Origin: Epiperipatus broadwayi
Lineage: Eukaryota > Onychophora > Udeonychophora > Euonychophora > Peripatidae
Assembly (NCBI GenBank): GCA_028023455.1
Contig: JAQFVV010000256.1
Location: 671,001 to 735,000 of the forward strand
DNA: 64,000 bases
Reading direction: 5' to 3'
Below the pieces are notes generated by a model, which worked only from the letters and a program-made list of their open reading frames with translations, had not been told where the DNA came from and did no database searches. The translations under genes and the position numbers were made by a program. Below, piece by piece: positions 33,800 through 46,479 of the stretch (within the stretch, counting starts at the first letter, position 1; each line of letters opens with the position of its first letter).

Positions 33800-35050
33800 A
33801 TGGGAGAGTGGAGGAAAAATAAACAAGCATATTTGATACAAAATACATTTCACTAGGTCTGATTTTTTTACACAAGTGAATGAATGAATCACAATCAAAT
33901 AAAAATCATTTAACAAAAAAAACCTCTATATTTATATCTTTTATCTTTCTTTTATGTCAAATACCTTAATTAATGTCTATCAATGCCCATATTGTTTTCA
34001 GTTTTCAAAATATCTTGCACTTTTGTCTGTACTGTTATACAAACAATTCATATTAATCACCCCTTTTAATGAATTCTTAAATTAAATTCTTGTTTAATGC
34101 ATTTTGTGCATTACCCAACTTCAGTCAACTTCTTTATTTGCTGATACAATGTTTTTTTGTTTTTTTTTATAAATTTGCAAGTAAAATAATTCATTTTAAA
34201 CTTTTTCTATAATTTCTACAATTGCCTATTTTTTTTATAAATTATATTTATGATTACAATTTATTTCACGTTATACACATGTGTATATCTTTAAATGTTT
34301 ATTTTAATGTACATTAACTATGGGTAGGTTTAGGGTCCCTGGTTAGTATACAGTGAATGGTGATGCCCACATATATATGACTGTATAAATGTACAGATTC
34401 AGTATATAAAGGAAAACATGTTTTCTAATTTTTACATTTGAATCTTTTGAAATGGATGGTGGTATTTTGTTTTTGGTTTCTATAAATCCTTTTGACCAAT
34501 TATGGGTATCTTTCATATATATTTTTGACTTTTTAATAGATAGATAATTAGCTAAGATTTGTTGTGTGTGTGTGCATATTTTTGTTTGAAAGTTATGATT
34601 AAAAGAATAGATGTAGTTGAAGATGAAATATTTTTTTAGTTTATATTTGTTTTGTAATGTAACTATGGTCATGGGCTTTAAGATTGCACCTTTTTCATTA
34701 TTTTGTCCACAATTTGTTTCAGGAATTCATTTATTTATCAAGTTGTTTGGACACTAGGTGTGATATAGATTGGGAAACTTAATTTAAAGCATCATTTCAG
34801 CAGTAGAGTTCAGAAGAAAGCATCAACAGATGTATACATTGAATTTAACCATGCATCTGGATTATTTCTCTGGTATATGTAGAGACTATCATACAGTTAA
34901 TTATTTTAATACCAATTACTATTTCCCTAGAATTCTCAGCAATTGGTGTGTAAGTTTATCATAAAAAGTTTAACACTCCTTGTTTGTTAATATTTTTTTT
35001 CTTTTTTTATTGATCTCCCCAAACAGTCTGAAGATCACTTTATATTGTAC
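33800..35050. other. AT-rich intergenic stretch
   Basis: A 109-codon minus-strand frame (34343-34672) has no recognisable domain or codon signature and is probably random. Nothing else was recognised. Confidence 0.4.
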
Positions 35051-35054
35051 CGGT

Positions 35055-35125
35055 CAACAGATGTTATCCCCAACATGACCTAAATGCAAAGTCGGATTCA
35101 AACCCAGTTGAACCAAAGAATTTAA
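35055..35125 (+). repeat. Possible tRNA-like SINE fragment, family 2
   Basis: CATGACCTAAATGCAAAGTC followed by GGATTCAAACCCAGTT resembles the string at 31.69 kb, including the B-box-like GATTCAAACCC. There is no clear A box or poly(A). Confidence 0.3.
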
Positions 35126-35259
35126 ATCCAAGACCAAATTGAATTTAAACTCAACTCACGAACTCAGATCAAATCAATGGATAACACATGTTGATGGCAC
35201 ATGACTATGTGCTAAGGAACTAGCTCAATGGATGATGAATTCTGAGAGCCCTGATCTGA

Positions 35260-38200
35260 CTCTAGCTAATGTACAATAAAATGACTATGGATATTTCTAG
35301 ATCAATTCATATATGTATGTTTGGGTTGCCAATACAGACAGTGAGCATTAATATTTAAAATAATTAATAACTAATGAAGAAAGTCAAAACCAAATATGTT
35401 ATATAAGATGTTTAATAATAATAAATATTTGTTCAAATGTTTATGATTAGCATGATATATTACCTCTAGTCTTTAGAGCATGAATTACAATAAATAATGG
35501 AAGTCATACTCATATGCCAATAATTAATATGCAAGTGTGGGAGAAATATATATGTCTATGCCCTGACAAGTAGACAAAGGAGAATAAAGGTATTTTACTT
35601 GGAAAGAAACTATGATTCTAATTTTATAAAAGAAAGATGTGAGATTCATTTCACACATCCATAAATCAATTCATGAAAAGCATGATGAGTATTTAGGGCA
35701 TAACTTCAATATTTAACAAAGAACTTATTTAAAATTATAGATGAATATAAAGTTGTTTGATTTTAATAAAATCAATTCATTACGATTTATTAGCAGAAGA
35801 GTGGGGCTTTATTGGAAATGAGAAATAAACAGTACTAGCGACTTACAAGCATTAAAAAACAAATATGAAATATAATGGCTTGTCAGTGATTTAAGAAGTA
35901 GAAGGGCAGATTGTATTGTACAAGTCTTTTCTACCTTATAAATAATCTGTGGAATACAGGGAAAGCCAGATCAGGACACAGCCATGAACCTTTGGTGTTC
36001 CAATATAATAACAAGCAAGGGAGGAAGTAATTTCTTTCTATATTTTTAAAGTAATGATACTATCACCGATATGACAAACCTAAGGAGCAAGAGTGTGGCT
36101 CACATTAGCAATGTTCGAATAGTGATGATTCAATGATCATCATATTTAATTAAGAAAGCCCAAATTACATAAGAAATGCTTTACGTAATGACCTGATCAT
36201 GTCAGATTAAAATCAAACTTACTTGGAATAAAAGTGCTTAAATGCAATTATATAATTATAATAATCATACCCTAAATATCATGCTCTCCCTGAATATTAA
36301 CAACATATGAAATTTAAATTAAAATATATTGATTTTATTTCCTTTATCAACCTTTAGTAAAACATTTTAATATTATCAATATGAATAAATAAGTTTGTGA
36401 CTCAAATAAAATAGCCAGGAGCATAGGTTATAAAATGAGCTAATAATAATTATCAGTCATTGGTAAAATAGCAAACATTTAATAAATCCTTCAACTCAAT
36501 AATTAATAGAACGTATTAATTTAGTTCTAATGGGCAATAATTAAACTATAAAATTTAATACAATATTATTTTCATAAGGTAAGTTTAATGAAAGAGATTA
36601 TTATCGAGTTGAAAGTATTATTGGCATATAATCAAAATAAATGATATTAATAATCATTCAAATAAATATATAAATAAAGTTAATTAAATTGAACCACCAT
36701 CGTAAGAAAAGGAAAGATAACAAAATATTAATTTTAAGACTAGAGATAAGAATAGAGAATTACTATATAAATTAAGACATTATAAAGTGAGGAGAAATTT
36801 TAACAGCAGTTAACTTAAAATATGATTTAAGGTAAAATTCATAAACAGGCCAGAAAGTTATGGTTCAGAAAATAAAGATATTACCAGTCCTTCCATGGTT
36901 TGTTCATTAATTTACATGGCAGAGTCCAGTGGGTTTAAAAGACAACATAGGTGCACATTTAACTCATATGAATAGCATTTGTGGATTGGTTTCCTTAATA
37001 TTTTGGCTGCTCATGATTGGTGTGGAAATTTCTAATTAGCAGCTACATATTGAAGATTTTATGGGAACTCCAGGGTCCAGCAATCAGATCCCCAAAGTTA
37101 GCCACATACCATGTTGAGAAGACTATAAAAATTCACAATTAAAAGTGACATAGCTTCAGGTAGCAACTCTTCTGAAAAATGTAATGGCTTCTTTCTAGAA
37201 ACTTTTCTGGGCTATTTATACTTTTCCTGTGGTTTCCTGCCCATTCTGACTCTGATGCCTTCAGGCTAAAGCTTTTAAATTATTACAAGTTAAAATTTTC
37301 ATTAAATGATTTCTGATCCAGTCCTCCGATAAGACTTTCAAATCCATTAACTTGGAATTCATTTTTTATTTAGAAAATGAATTTGTAAATCTGAATAAAC
37401 GATTTTAATTAAGAACCATCCTTACATTTTAAATTATTATTTTAACTAATTAATAAAATTCCCCATTGTCTTTGGGAAAGGGCGATCTGAAAGCTTATCG
37501 AAAGAATGTAGCTTTTAATCACATAAATTTGAACAAAATGGTAAAAGTAAAATTAAAACATTCCAATGTAATGAAACTTTACAACGAATATATATATATT
37601 TAATTATTCATAAATATATATATGTACAATCCACGCAATTACAATGTATGTTTTTATAAATAAATTTATCACGAAGTTATTAATAATATTAGTAAGTTTA
37701 AACACAAAATAATTGGCTTTAATAAATGTTTAAATAATCCGTTTTAATCAAAACTAGCATGTATTGAAAAGTATAAAGCCCCATTACATTCGGAAATTCA
37801 CTGTTAGTGATAGGGTTTGAAGTAGGCTAAAGATGGGATCTCATGAAGCTTGAATCAAACTTATATCCGACTGCTTCAATATACACTCCTACCATTCCCT
37901 ATGTATATACCTTACCATATCTTCTCCTTCTTTATTTCTGTGGGTATTCAATCCCATGCAATAGTTATTACTTCTTTCTTATTATTTATTTTCAAATAAA
38001 TTATAAAATCAGATATATTTTATCTGTTTCATATATAATATGCATTTGTATGTGAAATAAAATACTTTTGACCACAGAATAAAATGTGTATTTTACAAAA
38101 AAATATAATACAAAAAAAATTATTTGTATATATTTTTTACACCATTAAAACTAATTTTTTTCTCTAATTATTTTTCATTATAATCCAACATTTCTACTGG

Positions 38201-38800
38201 CCATCTTTAATTTTAAAAAATTGTCTTTATAAATAAGGCTTTCCTCTTATTAATTACACATAATATTTGAATATACATATAATTTATATACTTGGACTCT
38301 TTTTAGCTGTCCACTCTATCTCATATAACTGATACACATGACCACACACACACGTGTTTCAACCTGTATCTTTTAATTACACATATATTTTCTGGGTGAT
38401 CAAAAAGAATAGATTTAATAATTATTAAAAGACAATATTGAATGGTAAATACATTCGTTTTCTATTACTTTATTTTTCTTTCTTTTCAACAATCTCTAAC
38501 TCCCTTTTTGAATGTTAATACGCCATGTACGCATTAACGGTACAATAGATATTCATATTATTTTTAGGAGAGAAAAATAAGATTATTCTTGATTTCTTCC
38601 TATATTTTTTTCCTATATAATTCTTATCTGCATAAATAGCTATAGCAGTCTGGTTTCAAATACCACCATTCTTTATTCATTGTTAAGAAAAAAAAGTAAT
38701 ATACTTTATAAAAAAAAAGACTTTAAGATAGTGAAAACTTAAAACTTAATCCAAATATTATGGGATAGTTTTATTTAGATTTCTTGGAAATCTCCACTAT
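35260..38800. other. AT-rich intergenic stretch, nothing recognised
   Basis: No frame above 70 codons and no known repeat. 36.9-37.3 kb is slightly less AT-rich but shows no coding signal. Confidence 0.45.
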
Positions 38801-38813
38801 TGATATTCTAACA

Positions 38814-38997
38814 CAGCGGTTCTCAACTGTGGGTTGCAACCCCTTTGAGGGTCAAACAACCATTTCACAAGGGTTGCCTAATTATTGGAAAGCACATATT
38901 TTCAATTCATAACAGTAGCAAAATTACAGGTTGGGGGTCACCCCAACATAAGGAACTGTATTAAAGGGTCCGGAATTAGGAAGGTTGAGAGCCATTG
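38814..38997. mobile_element. SPIN-like hAT transposon, short non-autonomous copy
   Basis: The 184-bp element is bounded by imperfect terminal inverted repeats, CAGCGGTTCTCAAC at the left and GTTGAGAGCCATTG at the right, and by a perfect 8-bp target-site duplication TTCTAACA (38806-38813 and 38998-39005), the size made by hAT transposases. The internal sequence (TGGGTTGCAACCCCTTTGAG near the left; GGTTGGGGGTCACCCC and TTAAAGGGTC near the right) matches my memory of SPIN/OposCharlie-type hAT elements, a group known for horizontal transfer among vertebrates and some invertebrates. CpG sites have mostly decayed to TG/CA. It has no coding capacity and would depend on a transposase in trans. Confidence 0.85.
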
Positions 38998-39005
38998 TTC
39001 TAACA

Positions 39006-40910
39006 GATTATTAAATAAATAATAAAATGTTATTCATTAAGCTATAATTTATTTCAAATAAACAAATTGCAATAACCCAATATATGGCAGCAGAAAATAA
39101 TGTTGGTGTTTAAAAGTATTGTGTATGTATGTTAAACACATTGATGGAGCTTAACACTTAATTGCTATTGGTGCTAATTTGCTATTGTTTGCCATCTTTT
39201 TAGCATTTTGATTTATAGTATCTTAATAATTAAGCCTATATTGAAAGTTTAATAAGTTCTTTTAATTATTAAAATGTATTTTATATTTACACAGGTGTTG
39301 GTCAAAATACCAGGAACTTCTTTAACTATATTTCTATTATAATAATGTATAAATGGATATATGTAGCAATGTAATATTTTTCTTTATGCAGACTAAAGTC
39401 TTCATGTTTTATAAATATTTGAAAAGAAATGTCAGAACTACCTTAGTCTGAATCCAAAAATTTTTATATAAAAAAAGTGATTACTATATTCACTAAATAT
39501 TGGGGAAATAAATTCTTTTAGAATCGTTTTTTATCAGAAATCATTGGTTTATGAGGGGGGTTGATATCCATTGGAGAGAATTGCAATCAGAGAAAATCAA
39601 TGCTGACATTAATATGTTTTTGGAACACTTAGGAGTTAACCCAAAAATCATCATGAGATTCATCAGAACAGATATGACCAGGTTATTATTTCAAAACTGT
39701 CTTTGCTGCTATAGTACATAAATAGTAGGGGCATGCACTTAAAAATTACACTGTGCCTGACTGGAAGTATGTCATATTGCTATTTTAACTTTTCCTAATG
39801 ATATGTGTAAAAGTCACATAATAAAATAACAGTGCATCTATCAGCAGTCATCCAGGTTTAACATTTAGGATTTTTTTCATATAGTCAACCAATAGTCAAT
39901 TTACCTAATAATGGTAAGAAAATGGTTATCCATTGTATTTTTTATCTAAGTTCCAACTTAATCTTAGTTGTCAGATGACTAATAATGCCTACCTGTATAA
40001 ATAAAAAATAGTTGTAATATGATATGGTTTTTATTACTGATGGTGAAAGTGTCATTGTGCTAAATCCACAGTTATGTTCATTTTGACTGTGAATCACCGT
40101 AAACAAAACTGTAAATATAGATAATGATTTTCTTCTAGAACTCTTTAGAGATACATTATAGCTGATAACTTCTTGAATAGTTTGGGAAAACTGGTTTATA
40201 TATATTTTTGCAAACCTACTTTACAAATGTCATTCTCGTTTTTCTCAATGTTTAATGTTCCAATCTATTTAGCCATCAAATTCAAATATAAGTTCATGGA
40301 ATGTGATATAAATTTACAATAGCCTTTCCAGCCATCTAATTTAAATATGACTGGGTCGTTGTGATCTACTTTCAACAAGAGTTAGAGATCCTGTAGAGGT
40401 ATTTTGTTTAATCTGAAACTTTATTTGAATGGGAACTGGTTTAAATATTCCCCTAGATTCTGTTCAAATATTGAATCAAATTTAGAAATACAAACTGTAT
40501 TAATTACAAATGACAGCCTATAAGCATATTAATAACGATATCACACTTTTCTGTTATTTAATACAAATTATTATAGTCTCAAAAATGAATGTATTCAAAA
40601 TTAATTATAATTCTTTTATTGTTTTCCATTTATGAAACCTAGTCATTTAAAAGTGATATTTGCTTTTATGATCTTTTTAGTTTTGTTGTTTTTTTTTTTG
40701 CTCCGTACTGTCTCACTTTAGTTTTTGCTTGAATTTTTGTAAATGTAAATGTTTCCCAGCTAATAAATGATTAATAATTGTAATTAGTTTATCATTCTGT
40801 CTTTTAGAGTTGTATCTTTTCAATTAAAAGCACAAATTGATTGTTCACTATTAATTGACAAGGGCTGCATTTATAATTATTTATTAACCCTCGCGCTGCT
40901 TAAAACTCAT
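39006..40910. other. AT-rich intergenic stretch, nothing recognised
   Basis: No coding frame or repeat family was identified. Confidence 0.45.
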
Positions 40911-40930
40911 TTAAAGCATATACCAGTTGT

Positions 40931-41020
40931 CAAGCGTTGGTGGCCTAGTGGTTAACATAGTTGCCTTCCAAGTAGCTGCCCCGGGTTTGTTTCCCGGTCA
41001 ACGCTATGACATATGAAAAA
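40931..41020 (+). repeat. tRNA-Gly(UCC)-derived SINE / retropseudogene
   Basis: A near-complete tRNA shape is visible. The acceptor stem is GCGTTGG/TCAACGC. The A-box region is TGGCCTAGTGGTTAA. The anticodon stem is GTTGC/GTAGC with loop CTTCCAA (anticodon TCC, Gly). The T arm is CCGGG/CCCGG, with loop TTTGTTT lacking the usual C56 and A58. It resembles tRNA-Gly. It ends with GACATATG and a short A-run. An 18-bp target-site duplication, AAAGCATATACCAGTTGT, flanks it (40913-40930 and 41021-41038), showing LINE-type retroposition. The altered T loop argues against a functional tRNA. Confidence 0.85.
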
Positions 41021-41039
41021 AAAGCATATACCAGTTGTA

Positions 41040-42960
41040 CTTTTTTTTCACTAGTCTGAAAATCAAGGATTGAAATTTTCTTTTAAAGCATAAGCATATA
41101 TTATACGTCTAATATATTTTAAACTGTATCTTATAGACTGAATGTCATATGCATTTTACCAAATAAAAATATGAACAGACTTCATTCGTTAAATTATTTT
41201 TTTTTTTTTTTCAGTTATATACACATATATATTTATATTAGAATATGAACTAAGTTTTATGTAATACTTTTTTCATTTTTTCTCAGTCAAGGTCGTATAA
41301 TATCTGAGTCTACATAATTCTTAATTTATATGAGTTACACTAGGTGTTTATTGCTCAAGAGATCATGTGACGTTAGGGCACCAGAAGCAACAAATTAAGC
41401 TTTAATTAGAACACTTTTAGTTTTTGAATCTATAATTATATACTGCATCGGGTAGCCTAATAATTTAAATATTGTTAAAATTTATGATACAGTGTAAGTC
41501 GGCAAGCAATGTAAATTTCCAGTGTTTTCACTCAATTATGATATCATATTATTTAGTTATTCAATTGACTGTTCAGCAGAAATTAAAATATGCATGCTGT
41601 ACTTTCCTGAGATTTTGAAGACTATAAGTTTGCTCAAATAATTACATAAAAAATTAGTGGAAATCAATTTTGTGGACCATGAGTTTGTCCCTGGGGTAAA
41701 AAAAAAACAGTTATGGAAGTTTGTTTGCATTTAACATAGTTGACTAAAAAAATAATAGAGATCTTTATTGTCTAATGAATAATTAATGTCAGCTTCCTAG
41801 CTAATTTTGTCCTTATTTTTTACATAATAAACATTTTAACAGACTAAAATAAAATAGTAAGTTTAGGATTCTAAAGGTTATGGATTTAATGCATTACCTA
41901 ATCAATCATTCACAAATAACAAAGAGACTTCTTTAGTTTACCTATAATCTGTAATTAACATTAATAATTTCTCCATCTCACATTATTCTACTTGTAAAAC
42001 AAGCATGTGAACTCCAATAATCATTGGATAATCAATTAATCTTTATTTAGGATAGTATTCTATATTAAAAAACTTAATGTGTAGAAACTGAATTGAAGAT
42101 CCATTTGGCACTACTATTTTATATCCATTGATTACTCATGATTGCATGGATGGCTCATAAATGAAATGGTAAAAAATTGATTATCTCTCAATTTGTTTCA
42201 TTAAATAATTTAATAGTCAAAATTTAATAGCTGATTGTGTCAACCATTATAAACTTTTCTTAATGCCTTTCATTCTAAAATTTGTAAGTAAATGTTTGGA
42301 GGCATCTTTTTATTTACTTTTTTAATGAGGAAAAATATATGGTTAAATTATATAATGCTTTTTTCTTTTCAAGAGAGTTGTTTATTTTGAAGAGAATATG
42401 AATAACATGTATTTTTAGCAACAAAATATTTTTTATACTTTTTTGAAAAGTCATCTAGCTTGAATGGGACAGTAATCTGTGGGTGATGTTTTTTAGTTGC
42501 AGTCCCAGAAATACAATATTTTCTCATCCTGGAAAACCATGGCAACACTATTGAAAAAACAATATGCTAGTACAATGAAGACAATGCACTTATGTTGTTC
42601 AAGTAAAATGAGTTATATTTAAAAAATCTTTTAAAACTACTTGATTTGAACTCAGATAAGCATCTTTAGTTGAGTTAACAATATTTACTTCCATAAAGTA
42701 GAAAGTTGGTCTGCTTTAAACCAAGATTTGACAGAATTTTTACTTTAAAAAGCAAGTGCATCTATTCTACTGTCTTCCAAAATCTAACTAATTATATGTA
42801 AACATTTTTGTTAATACACGAAAGCTAAATATGAGACAACCTGATCTTGAGATAGTTAAATAAATAGTCATTGTAAGTTTTCAGCTAATATATTATTTTG
42901 TGAATATTTGTTTGGATTTTTTAATATTATTTAATGAAATTTTTTAAGGGAAATATTAAT
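41040..42960. other. AT-rich intergenic stretch, nothing recognised
   Basis: Homopolymer T-runs (41196-41211) and short frames only. Confidence 0.45.
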
Positions 42961-42964
42961 TAAG

Positions 42965-43365
42965 TACTATGCATGGGGTGTACTATTATGTGGTTGTAAA
43001 ATGTGGGCAATAAGTAGTGAAATTAGGAATAGAATGTAAGCCTTTGAGAAGTGGTCATGAAGAAGAATGGAAAAAATTAAGTGGGTGAATAAAATAACAA
43101 ATGAGGAAGTTTTGAAAAGAGTTAATGAAAAAAGAAGCTTGATTGAGGAAATTACAAATAGAAAGAAAAATTGGGTTGGACAAAAATTAAGAAAAAGTAT
43201 AGTTTAATTTAAAATGTTTTGGAGGGAATGATAAGTGGAAACAAGGAGAAAGAATGGAAAAGGTTACCATTATTGGATGATATAAAAGATGGGGTAAGAG
43301 TTAATGTGAAATTGAAGAGCTGGGCAATGAAGAGAATGGATTGGAAAAATTGATGAATTGATGAT
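42965..43365 (+). pseudogene. LINE 3' end (RT C-terminal region), decayed
   Basis: Plus-strand translation with frameshifts shows LLCGCKMWAISSEIRNRM, AFEKWS, RRMEKIKWVNKITNEEVLKR (near 43060-43120), VNEKRSLIEEITNRKKNWVG (near 43110-43170), QKLRKSI and, after more shifts, the residues of a GKR.G..R...LLDDIK-type tail. This order (F..W..RRM..I.W....TN.EVL, then R..W.GH.LR) is the standard C-terminus of RTE-like LINE proteins. Several stops disrupt it and the 5' part is missing. Confidence 0.7.
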
Positions 43366-43399
43366 GTGACTACTCTCTGGACCTGTCCATGGGACAAAA

Positions 43400-44650
43400 T
43401 ACTATTGATGATAAAGGAAAATTGTATAGAATATTACTTGTTCTGTCATAAATGTTTCCTGATAAACTTTACTTATATTCTGAAAGAGAGTTCTATTATA
43501 AATTATGAAAATCCAAATAAATATATTTTTAATCTTTTCATAAAAAAGTTAGTTTATTTAATAATGTAAACAAATTACCATTAAGTAATAATTTATTTAT
43601 GTTTAGTGTATAGTCTTGAACTAAAGAAGACTGATACTGAAGTATATACATATATCTTGTATATGAACACCATTCTGAAACCTCATCATCATACTTTTGC
43701 AGTGACAGCTACTTAAATAGTACTTATTTATTTATAGTGCTGGTGATGATGTCTATTCAATACTGAATACCAACAATAAGGGTCATTCATTATCATTGTG
43801 TATTTTTTTTCTTTGTCTATTTACAACGTCAAAATATAAACATAACATTTTTCTTAAAAGTTACACTTTGAAAATAATGAAAAATGTTCTGGTAATTGAC
43901 AATTTTATTCTAAAAGATTAAGATTGTGTACATTCTCATGATAGAATGAATCCTTGCAGTAAGACCAGCCTCCATCTTCCTTATATCATGTTAAATTCAT
44001 TCTAGTGACATTTTAAAATATATATATTTGGATTAAATTGAATACAATAATAGTCACCAGATGTACTTTCACACACTGACATCTTATAGTGAATACAATA
44101 AGACTAAGTTTTAAATCTACCAAGCATAACAGTATCAGTTGCTTAGGAAATCATATGATATTCAAAATACTAGCTGAATACATGTAGGATCATTAAATTG
44201 AATAAACTACAATTTACTTTTATTTTATTAGAAACTGACAATTTACTTTACCACTGCAACATCCCATATATTCAATCATACTATGATAAATGTTTATGGT
44301 AATCAAAAGTAAATAAATCTTAAAATTTATTGCCAATTTCTTGTAACAGAAATCAAAATATCTGCAACTGGTTTATAACAGCTTAAAAAATATATATAGT
44401 TTAGAATCTTATAGATAAATAAATAGGTTACCTCAGCTTAGATTTATGAAACATCTTATTATCTTGAACAGAATAAGTAATTAAAATTTCTACTACATAA
44501 AAACTTAATATCCAAAACATCAGTTATAGGAATTTGCAAGACTTGATTACATTACTTAGATAAAACAATAATGGCATAATTGACATTGCTATTTACAATT
44601 AAAATTCTAGTTATATTCTCCAAATCTTAAGAGGTTGATATTGGAAAGTC
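43400..44650. other. AT-rich intergenic stretch, nothing recognised
   Basis: No coding frame or repeat family was identified. Confidence 0.45.
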
Positions 44651-44662
44651 TGCTTTTTTATG

Positions 44663-44745
44663 ACAAGCATGGGTGGCCTAGCAGTTAGCATAGTTGTCTT
44701 CCACACAGCTGGCCTGGGTTCGCTTCCTGGGCAACACTTTGACAT
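44663..44745 (+). repeat. tRNA-Gly-derived SINE, diverged copy
   Basis: GGGTGGCCTAGCAGTTAGCA followed by GTTGTCTTCCAC (TCC anticodon context) and CTGGGTTCGCTTCCTGG (T arm with a better B box than the 40.9 kb copy), then TTTGACATATAT. It has the same architecture and 3' GACATAT as the other two copies. The target-site duplication is not clear. A 73-codon frame across it is incidental. Confidence 0.75.
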
Positions 44746-44749
44746 ATAT

Positions 44750-45750
44750 ATTCTCTTGTATTTAATTTTTTTCTGTTCAATAAAACCATCAGTGCCTTTG
44801 GTTTCTGATACTTCTCTGTCAGTCTTTAGTACAATATCCCATCAAATGATTAATACAAAAAAGTTTATCATACAAATTTAAATAAACATAAATATGTGGT
44901 ATTTCCTTGTTCATTTTTAATTTGCATTCCATACTACTGATGTACTTTAGAATCAAAGTTATTTAGACAATGAGTAATCATAGACAGCTATGAAGTCAAA
45001 TGCATATGTCTGGTTTCTAGATAATTGAGATTTTTTTAAAAAAAAAAAAAATATTGATCAATGGACATTAGATGACAGGAAAATAAGTTTTAGATAAGCC
45101 TTTTTTTAGATATAATAGGCTGATCAACATGTACTAAGTGACAGTGAAATCATAATCTGATATCTAGTTTTTAATCTAATTTTTCTAATAGAAAGTGTTG
45201 ATAAATAAACACTTTATCATAGAGCATCAATCTCCTCTTTTGTGGCCAATTGGATAGTAAATAATGTTCAACAGACTTGTGACTGCTTTTTAATCATCTT
45301 TTTTTTTTAGTTTGCATCCTACCATATGAAGTATTAGTTAGAACCTTAATTAGATATACAGTAATCTAGTATGAGTTAGTCACTCAGTGTTTGCATAGTT
45401 TTGTTTATAAAGGAAATTGATAATTACTGCCACTGTTTATATTGATGAATATATCACATCATTTGCTTTCAATCACATGATGTTATGTACAAATCTAAAA
45501 GTATATTTCCAAAAATAATCCATTTTCAATTTTAATTTATTAAAGTCAATAATAAGTATTTCACCATTTTCTTTACATATATGGCCCATTAATTTCAATA
45601 TATTTAAAAAAAAAAAAATTAAACACACTTTTTCTTTTTAAATCTTGATTTTTTTATTTTATGGCCTTTTTTTTTTATTTCATTTTTTTTCCAATATTTC
45701 AACTATACTTTATATAAACATTGTCAATGATATTCCTATAAAATATTATA
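44750..45750. other. AT-rich intergenic stretch, nothing recognised
   Basis: A- and T-homopolymers near 45034-45050, 45300-45309 and 45607-45700. Confidence 0.45.
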
Positions 45751-45792
45751 TATATAGCTCACACTTAAACTCTTAAGCTTTTCAGAATAGTC

Positions 45793-45840
45793 CCAACCCA
45801 GACCGGTTTCTGCTACTGGCATCCTCAGTAAGGCTAGGAT
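45793..45840 (-). ncRNA. Hammerhead ribozyme with intact core
   Basis: Minus strand: core CTGAGGA (45828..45822), stem II TGC/GCA with loop CAGTA, GAAA (45810..45807), stem III from palindrome ACCGGT, triplet GTC, cleavage 5' of TGGG. All invariant bases are present; position 7 (G) is variable in the family. Stem I (CTTA/TGGG) is short with wobble pairs, so activity may be weak. Confidence 0.7.
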
Positions 45841-46017
45841 ATTCAAGCATTAGATTAAAAATACCAGGATAAGCCCAGCACTTTATATAATGTATAACTA
45901 TTAAGTAGAAAATCTGAAATTTTCAGATATCTATATATCTCCAATCCAGTTATCTAACTTAAATAGCCATATGGGACTGGGACTGAACTAAGTTCAGATA
46001 CACCAGTAGCAGAACCT

Positions 46018-46045
46018 GGTCTGGGGTTGTGAATATTCTGCAAAG
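46018..46045 (+). ncRNA. Hammerhead 3' half (truncated)
   Basis: CCAGTAGCAGAACCTGGTCT and then GGGG correspond to stem II 3' side, GAA(A), stem III and the cleavage point of the neighbouring minus-strand copy. The CTGANGA half is missing. Confidence 0.5.
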
Positions 46046-46254
46046 CTTGTTAAGAGCTTATTTGCTGCTCTATATATAACATTTGTAATACAAGCTTATT
46101 AAATTAGGTCATGTGGCATCTGACTTGATTTCTTTTGTAATCTTATAAAATATATGTTTACAATTAATCTACAAAGTATTTCCAAAGCAGCATATTAAAA
46201 AATATTTTATCAGATATTATTTTGGCAATTTTTTGTAAACATATATTTGTATGT

Positions 46255-46420
46255 ATATATATATAGTGAATTAAATATTTTTATAGATTGTTATTCTAAT
46301 AAAGAATTGACCTAAGGAGATTGTATTCTCTTTTGATATTGCCATCAATTACTACTAATTGACAACTTTCCTGAGGCTAAACAACTTTTCTTGATTAAAC
46401 TATAATAGCTCTTTTGTTAG

Positions 46421-46425
<5 letters not shown>
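46255..46425. repeat. Foldback family A, partial copy 3
   Basis: GTGAATTAAAT, TTGTTATTCTAATAA, AATTACTACTAATTGACAAC, TCCTGAGGCTAAACAACTTT and ACTATAATAGCTCTTTT match the left arm and centre of the 10.6 kb element. The right arm is replaced by an AT microsatellite. Confidence 0.6.

Positions 46426-46468
<43 letters not shown>
46424..46468. repeat. AT microsatellite
   Basis: About 22 AT dinucleotides directly truncating the foldback copy. Confidence 0.9.
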
Positions 46469-46471
<3 letters not shown>

Positions 46472-46479
46472 AGGTTACC

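Larger units (their letters stand above)
45755..46145 (-). repeat. Dispersed ~390-bp hammerhead repeat
   Basis: It shares AAGTAGAAAATCTGAAATTT, ATCCAGTTATCTAACTTAAA and TAGCCATATGGG with the 4.4 kb array, in the same order. At the left is a hammerhead on the minus strand with an intact core; at the right (46018-46045) is the 3' half of a second hammerhead on the plus strand. The repeat is therefore bounded by ribozyme pieces in opposite orientation, as in the inverted array at 5.5 kb. Confidence 0.7.

Noticed and set aside
34343-34672. 109-codon minus-strand frame as a gene
   Set aside because: No domain, low-complexity composition, no promoter, splice or conservation evidence; a frame of this length can arise by chance in 64 kb.
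40931-41003. Functional tRNA-Gly gene
   Set aside because: The T loop lacks C56 and A58, a target-site duplication and A-tail are present, and related diverged copies exist, so it is a retroposed SINE or pseudogene.
43209-43397. 62-codon minus-strand frame
   Set aside because: It is antisense to the LINE C-terminal remnant on the plus strand.
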